A stretch of 25,041 nucleotides of DNA from a virus. A model generated the notes under the pieces. The model worked only from the letters and a program-made list of their open reading frames with translations, was not told the DNA's origin and ran no database searches. Positions 21,557 to 25,041 of this stretch are shown here, piece by piece. Every line of letters starts with the position of its first letter. Within the stretch, counting starts at the first letter, position 1. Location of the stretch: positions 1 to 25,041 of IMG/VR virus record IMGVR_UViG_3300001970_000082, one strand, 5' to 3'. The translations under genes were made by a program, and so were the position numbers.

Positions 21557-22604
21557 TGACGATTTCCCCGCTCATTGATTCCCGCGCCCGCTCCAGCGGC
21601 TCAGGCAACGGCAGAAGGTCGATGCGATCGGCGGCGCGTATCTCGTGGGAGGAATAGCCGGAGCCTGTATCGTCGCGCCCGTTGATCATCCCCGAATCGT
21701 ACCGAATCCAGTCGCCGTCGGACTCTATCGCTCGTCGGGTCACGGGACCGGATGCAGTCTCGATGAAAGCGGGATGAAAGACATGGCTCTGACACCCCGC
21801 CCGCTGCTCATCGACCGTCAGCGTCTTCCCCCACCGAGAACAACTCCACGTCCCGTCCCGCTCAGCTGTGGCGTGCGCGCACGTCCGGCAGTTCACTTCG
21901 GGCGCCTTGTCTCTATGACACACGTCAGCGAACGTACAGAACCGGCACTCAAACCAAGAGGGGTCGTCGGAAATCTTAGTGAGAGGTTCTTCGGTGTAGA
22001 TGATGCGCTCGGCTCTGTCTAATAGGCGACTGGCCTCTGACGGATTGGCTCGGACGCGCTCGGTGTATAGCTCCGAGTTATCTTTGCACTCCACAAAATA
22101 CAGCGCGCGATCCATACCAGACAGCGCCATGCCGACCTGCATCTGCGCGTAATGTTCGGGCTTGGCTTCCTGCACGCCTTTCTTTTTTAGGGCGGCGAAG
22201 CTCTTGGCGTTCGATGTTTTCGCTTCCCAGAGGTGCCATTTCTCAGGCCGCTCTAACAGACCCACTAGGGCGCCGTCGAGGCTGCACCCAAAGTGCCCGC
22301 CGAGGGCGCTAAACGTCCACTGGCGCCCCGTGTCCGGGTCCACGTCGAGGACGGTAATCCCGACCGCGCGGAGCTCCTCGACAAAGCGAGGCTCGGCGTC
22401 CCATCCGTACCGGAACAGGCGCAGCATCCGGCCGTCGAAGGACGGGGAGTCGGCCCAACGAAACAAGTACCAGAGGCTACGATCACACGGCCGGCCGATG
22501 ACGGATGCGCCGAGGTGCGGGCGGTGGGCGCTCTCTCGTTTCGCTTCGTAGTGGCGGTAGATCGCCGCGACGGTGGGCTGGATGTGTTTGGCAATATCGG
22601 GCAT
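21549..22604 (-). CDS. Cas4/RecB-like PD-(D/E)XK exonuclease with Fe-S-type cysteines
   Basis: The 351-residue protein has LGASVIGRPCDRSLWYLFRW near the start (Cys40), GCSLDGAL (Asp110), HLWEAKTSN (Glu127, Lys129) and HYAQMQVGM (Gln154). These are the active-site residues of the RecB/Cas4-type nuclease fold. WFECRFCTFADVC gives Cys220, 223 and 229; together with Cys40 this is the four-Cys pattern of the iron-sulfur staple in Cas4 and AddB. A further set (Cys239, 242, 255, 271) may bind zinc. In phage recombination operons such nucleases resect DNA ends for single-strand annealing. Here the neighbours are DUF669 and Sak4-like genes, supporting that role. No strong ribosome site precedes ATG 22604. 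Confidence 0.85.
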   Translation of the reverse strand: MPDIAKHIQPTVAAIYRHYEAKRESAHRPHLGASVIGRPCDRSLWYLFRWADSPSFDGRMLRLFRYGWDAEPRFVEELRAVGITVLDVDPDTGRQWTFSALGGHFGCSLDGALVGLLERPEKWHLWEAKTSNAKSFAALKKKGVQEAKPEHYAQMQVGMALSGMDRALYFVECKDNSELYTERVRANPSEASRLLDRAERIIYTEEPLTKISDDPSWFECRFCTFADVCHRDKAPEVNCRTCAHATAERDGTWSCSRWGKTLTVDEQRAGCQSHVFHPAFIETASGPVTRRAIESDGDWIRYDSGMINGRDDTGSGYSSHEIRAADRIDLLPLPEPLERARESMSGEIVND

Positions 22605-22634
22605 GGGTCGGGTCCGTGCCGGGAGCTAAAGAGG

Positions 22635-22659
22635 CGGGGCACTCACACGGAGCGCCCCG
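22635..22659 (-). terminator. intergenic hairpin between DUF669 and nuclease genes
   Basis: CGGGGC (22635-22640) pairs with GCCCCG (22654-22659), and CTC (22642-22644) with GAG (22650-22652) around a five-base loop. On the minus strand it is followed by CCTCTTT, a poor T-run. It lies right after the DUF669 stop. It may be a weak terminator or attenuator giving more DUF669 protein than nuclease. Confidence 0.45.
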
Positions 22660-22664
22660 GAGGG

Positions 22665-23126
22665 TCAGCGTTCCCAGGGCTTCTTCCCGGCAGCCGGAGC
22701 CGGGGCGCTCGGAGCAGCCGAAGCACCCTCCATCGCCCGATACCCCTTCACCTCGTTCTGAGCATCGTACCCATCGCGCGCCGGCCGGATCGTCACCTTC
22801 GCCTGAAGCGGCTTGTCGTGCAGCTCCGTCGAGTCGTCAGGCGCCATGACGCCGACGGCGTGGCAGATTTGCGCGAGGTCCTTCTGCGCGATTTCAACCG
22901 CCTTCGGGTTCGGGTTATCGAGGTTGAGGTTGGTAAAGATGACCCGCCCCTGGTGCTCGCCCTCGATCACGTCGAAACGGAGCTTCAGGTACTGGCCCGT
23001 GCCCGCGCTCGTGGCCTTGAACTCCGAATCCGTGATCATGACGGAATACCAGCCGGCCGGAATCGGATCATAGCTGTCGGTGACTTCGATGTTTGCGGCA
23101 TTGAAGCCGCTGAGATTTCCTGCCAT
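22665..23126 (-). CDS. DUF669 family protein, probable ssDNA-binding protein
   Basis: This 153-residue protein shows the DUF669 layout. The N-terminal strands are IPAGWYSVMITDSEFKATSAG and YLKLRFDVIEGEHQGRVIF. A conserved TNLNLDNPNPKAVEIAQKDL follows, then ICHAVGV and a strand AKVTIRPA. The C-terminal tail is Ala/Pro-rich and ends KKPWER, likely disordered. DUF669 proteins are found in phage recombination modules beside single-strand annealing factors and are considered OB-fold-like binding proteins. Its ribosome site is GGGAG, within the end of the previous gene. Confidence 0.82.
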   Translation of the reverse strand: MAGNLSGFNAANIEVTDSYDPIPAGWYSVMITDSEFKATSAGTGQYLKLRFDVIEGEHQGRVIFTNLNLDNPNPKAVEIAQKDLAQICHAVGVMAPDDSTELHDKPLQAKVTIRPARDGYDAQNEVKGYRAMEGASAAPSAPAPAAGKKPWER

Positions 23127-23133
23127 TGTCGGG

Positions 23134-23904
23134 TCACTCCCCTTGCGTGGCGTTGGTGGAGCCGGACGCCGAAGCCCCCGGCAAGTGCTTGGCGAACTCG
23201 TCCCAGATGAGGGGAACGCTTTCGGGCATGGAATAGCGGTTTTTGGCGACCGCGAACGGACGCTCCTGGAGCAGCAGCATCGAGGTTTCGCCCTTGGCGA
23301 CGCCGCGCCCCTTCTTGTCGTCGGCCTCCTGCTTCCTGACGAACACGGGAAGGTGCGCGAACCCGATCACGTCGGCCTGTTCGTACAGGTACGCAAACGC
23401 CTTCTTGTGCAGCTTGATCTGATAGCGGTCATACGGGTCCGTCTCCGGCGACTGGAACGTCACCACGTCCGTGTGCGCGATCAGGATGACCGTCATCCCG
23501 CGCGAGGCCAGCCCACGCAGCGCCGTCATCAGCTCGCGCCAGTAGTCGAGGGCGTAGATGTAGCCCTTGGCGAAGCCGATATCCTCGATGCTGGTCTTCC
23601 CGTGATCCTCGGCCACCTTCGCCCAGATCAGCGGCTCCAGCGCGGACAGGCTGTCGATGTTGACGGTCTGGAAATCGTGTTCGCCATACAGCGCAGCGAC
23701 GGCTTCCATCACCTGATCGAACGTCTCGCAGAGCGGGAACGTCGGCACGTCAAGCTGGCCGAGACCGTCTTCGGTGCGGATGAAGATGGGCGACGGGGCC
23801 GATGCGCCGAAGGTGGTCTTCCCTCGGCCGGGCGTGCCGTGAATCGTGATGATCGGGGCGCGTTGACTTCCGCCCCGCTGGATGCTGGTTAGATCAAAGG
23901 CCAT
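23134..23904 (-). CDS. Sak4-like RecA-fold ATPase
   Basis: This 256-residue protein has Walker A GTPGRGKT (23-30), a Walker B-like FQTVNIDSLSAL (Asp83), and ILIAHTDVV, corresponding to the sensor strand after it. Such minimal RecA-core proteins without extra domains are the Sak4 type of phage annealing/recombination proteins (AAA_24 nucleotide-binding group). They work with an SSB-like partner, here the DUF669 protein immediately downstream. The start ATG 23904 has AGGA at nine bases; the TTG at 23913 is a less likely alternative. C-terminus is Ser/Ala-rich and probably flexible. Confidence 0.85.
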   Translation of the reverse strand: MAFDLTSIQRGGSQRAPIITIHGTPGRGKTTFGASAPSPIFIRTEDGLGQLDVPTFPLCETFDQVMEAVAALYGEHDFQTVNIDSLSALEPLIWAKVAEDHGKTSIEDIGFAKGYIYALDYWRELMTALRGLASRGMTVILIAHTDVVTFQSPETDPYDRYQIKLHKKAFAYLYEQADVIGFAHLPVFVRKQEADDKKGRGVAKGETSMLLLQERPFAVAKNRYSMPESVPLIWDEFAKHLPGASASGSTNATQGE

Positions 23905-23982
23905 TAGGCTCAATCCTGTGTCGGGTGTCGGGACCGTGGACGCTACCGCGCGCCCGTGGTGGTGTCTAGGCCGTTCGTCGGG

Positions 23983-24366
23983 TCAATCGTCTGGGGTGAT
24001 AGATACCCCAACCTTCCCCGGCCGGGATTCAATCGCCCGCGAGACCAAGCCATACACGGCAGGCTCATGCTCGCGCAGGTAGGTCAGGCCCTTGGTATCA
24101 ATCTCGGCCTTGTACCGGATCGGCCGCAACTCCTCGGGCACGTCGTCCACGATGGCGAGCCATGCGGACTCATCGAGGCGGCGGTTGATGCGGCTCGTCG
24201 TCCTGATCTTGTAGCCGTCTGCCTTATAGGTTTTCGACCCTTCGTCGGGGAGATTCCCGAGCAGCTCGATGATCGCCTCCTCCGTGCGGATGCGTGCGTC
24301 GCGGGCGGATTCTTCGGCGCGTTTCTGGATTAGCCATTGTTGGGCTAGGGACTCTAGACTCATCAT
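23983..24366 (-). CDS. conserved-looking phage recombination-module protein
   Basis: This 127-residue protein begins with a long helix (ESLAQQWLIQKRAEESARDARIRTEEAIIELL). Then come a beta hairpin (KTYKADGYKIRTTSRINRRLD) and a C-terminal block RPIRYKAEIDTKGLTYLREHEPAVYGLVSRAI with the final strand KVGVSI. I have seen this pattern in phage genes next to Sak4/DUF669 modules, but I cannot name the function. Start 24366 (ATGATG) overlaps the upstream stop. Confidence 0.7.
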   Translation of the reverse strand: MMSLESLAQQWLIQKRAEESARDARIRTEEAIIELLGNLPDEGSKTYKADGYKIRTTSRINRRLDESAWLAIVDDVPEELRPIRYKAEIDTKGLTYLREHEPAVYGLVSRAIESRPGKVGVSITPDD

Positions 24367-24563
24367 CGCCCCCTCATCGCAGTTTCGATTTGTTCGATCC
24401 GCTCGGCAAACATCTCAGACCTCACCTTGTCGCCCATGTCGAAGTAACCCCGACGCATGAACTCGTAATCCGCGATTAACTCGTGGAACCGAGACTCCAT
24501 CGCTTTGAGCCGCTCAAGCTCCTTCATCGTGCCAACCGGCACAGTCTCAAAATCATCACTCAT
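24363..24563 (-). CDS. small helical hypothetical protein
   Basis: This 66-residue, highly charged protein is mostly helical (TMKELERLKAMESRFHELIADYEFM; DKVRSEMFAERIEQIETAM), possibly a short coiled coil. Both ends make 4-bp overlaps. Unknown family. Confidence 0.65.
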   Translation of the reverse strand: MSDDFETVPVGTMKELERLKAMESRFHELIADYEFMRRGYFDMGDKVRSEMFAERIEQIETAMRGR

Positions 24564-24835
24564 CGCCCATATTCTCTAACAAACACCCCAACCGCCCCCG
24601 CAAACATCTCCCTCCCGTGATGACTGATCGTCATCCACTGGTCGGCCCATACGCCGGGGCGGGTGTAGATGGTGTATCGGTACTCGGGCGCGGGGCAGTG
24701 CGTCAAATTTGCGAACCCGCCACGCACCAGCGCGGTCGGGTCGGAGTGCGTCGAGGCCAGCGCCTTGGCGACGTATTGGGGCGCGCCGTGCTCTAGGCTC
24801 AGGGCGTGGCCTTGGGTGGATAGGGTTGCGGTCAT
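24560..24835 (-). CDS. hypothetical protein
   Basis: This 91-residue protein has an N-terminal half with HALSLEHGAPQYVAKALAS, then a beta-like YRYTIYTRPGVWADQWMTISHHGREMF and a final hydrophobic helix-like segment. It is not recognised. Both ends overlap neighbours by 4 bp, so it belongs to the same translational chain. Confidence 0.62.
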   Translation of the reverse strand: MTATLSTQGHALSLEHGAPQYVAKALASTHSDPTALVRGGFANLTHCPAPEYRYTIYTRPGVWADQWMTISHHGREMFAGAVGVFVREYGR

Positions 24836-25002
24836 TGGACGCTCCTTATCAGCACGGTCGGGCGATGCGAAATGACTACCGCTCGCCCGCGTCGGTAGAG
24901 ACGCACATCGCAGCGCCAGCGGATCGAGGCGCGGCGGATCGGGGGCACTGCCCGCCAGGCATCAAGCATGGCCGTGACTACTTGGTTGCCCGTGGTCTTC
25001 AT
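24832..25002 (-). CDS. small basic hypothetical protein (56 residues)
   Basis: Reads MKTTGNQVVTAMLDAWRAV, then an Arg-rich section (IRRASIRWRCDVRLYRRGRA). ATG 25002 has GAGGAG upstream at seven bases and overlaps the previous stop by 4 bp; its stop overlaps the next ATG. The high Arg content suggests nucleic acid binding, not proven. Confidence 0.6.
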   Translation of the reverse strand: MKTTGNQVVTAMLDAWRAVPPIRRASIRWRCDVRLYRRGRAVVISHRPTVLIRSVQ

Positions 25003-25041
25003 GCGGCACTCCTCTCAGGCAGGCCCAGCGCCTCAACCCAC
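24999..25041 (-). CDS. 3' end of a gene continuing outside the window
   Basis: The minus frame is open from the window edge to a TGA at 24999-25001 that overlaps the next ATG (ATGA). The last residues are WVEALGLPERSAA. Nothing more can be said of the product. Confidence 0.5.
   Translation of the reverse strand, partial: WVEALGLPERSAA

Noticed and set aside
21549-22604. True CRISPR adaptation gene cas4
   Set aside because: Has Cas4-like residues, but no cas1 or cas2 is present and neighbours are recombination genes, so a phage recombination exonuclease is more likely.
22293-23892. Long + strand frames opposite the nuclease, DUF669 and Sak4-like genes
   Set aside because: Arg-rich shadows of well-supported minus strand genes.
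1-25041. Reassignment of TGA to an amino acid across the phage
   Set aside because: Many well-supported genes end at TGA inside ATGA or TGATG overlaps, so TGA is a working stop. Only local readthrough remains possible.
1-25041. tRNA or rRNA genes
   Set aside because: No cloverleaf-like or rRNA-like sequence noticed by eye; gaps between genes are mostly too short.

Overview
The window is part of the genome of a tailed double-stranded DNA phage with a siphovirus-type tail, either a virion genome or a prophage. The base composition is GC-rich and genes are packed with 1-8 bp stop/start overlaps. The small lipoprotein near the middle implies a Gram-negative host, and I infer a high-GC proteobacterium. 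I see no tRNA, rRNA, integrase or complete insertion sequence. There are four blocks with alternating direction.

Block 1 (1-10922, + strand) is the end of the head-tail connector region plus the tail module. It holds two related GT-A-type glycosyltransferase-like genes around a small unknown gene, a probable head-closure protein, an HK97 gp10-like protein, a tail terminator and the tail tube protein. A tail assembly chaperone with a textbook -1 frameshift site (T TTT TTC) follows, then the tape measure protein, a large tail-hub-like protein with an inserted beta-propeller-like section, and a last minor tail protein.

Block 2 (10919-13218, - strand) has a small lipoprotein with an HExxH motif converging on the tail genes, two paralogous cysteine-rich proteins that both end in Met-Lys-Trp, and four small unknown genes. 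Block 3 (13394-16209, + strand) is a short island: a DUF3310 protein, an SNF2-type helicase fused to a DNA methyltransferase but cut by an in-frame TGA, and a small unknown gene. It ends at an intrinsic terminator.

Block 4 (16206-25041, - strand, transcribed right to left) is the early/replication-recombination operon. From its 5' side it carries small unknown genes, a Sak4-like RecA-fold ATPase, a DUF669 protein, a Cas4/RecB-like nuclease with an iron-sulfur-type cysteine set, an SF2 helicase with a zinc ribbon, a VRR-NUC nuclease, a tiny HTH protein, a tiny membrane protein, and a TnpB/Cas12-like protein. The last lacks the RuvC-II glutamate and the zinc ribbon. Downstream come an unknown gene, an anomalous stretch, and a Cro/YdaS-like HTH gene.

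The most interesting point is that pairing. The TnpB-like gene has no insertion-sequence ends or TnpA and is stitched into the phage operon. About 280 bp past its stop, on the same strand, lies a 36-bp repeat / 36-bp spacer / 36-bp repeat unit preceded by nested inverted repeats. I propose a domesticated, possibly nuclease-inactive, RNA-guided regulator with its guide-RNA locus. The repeat could also be a tandem duplication inside small coding sequences, and both readings are given.
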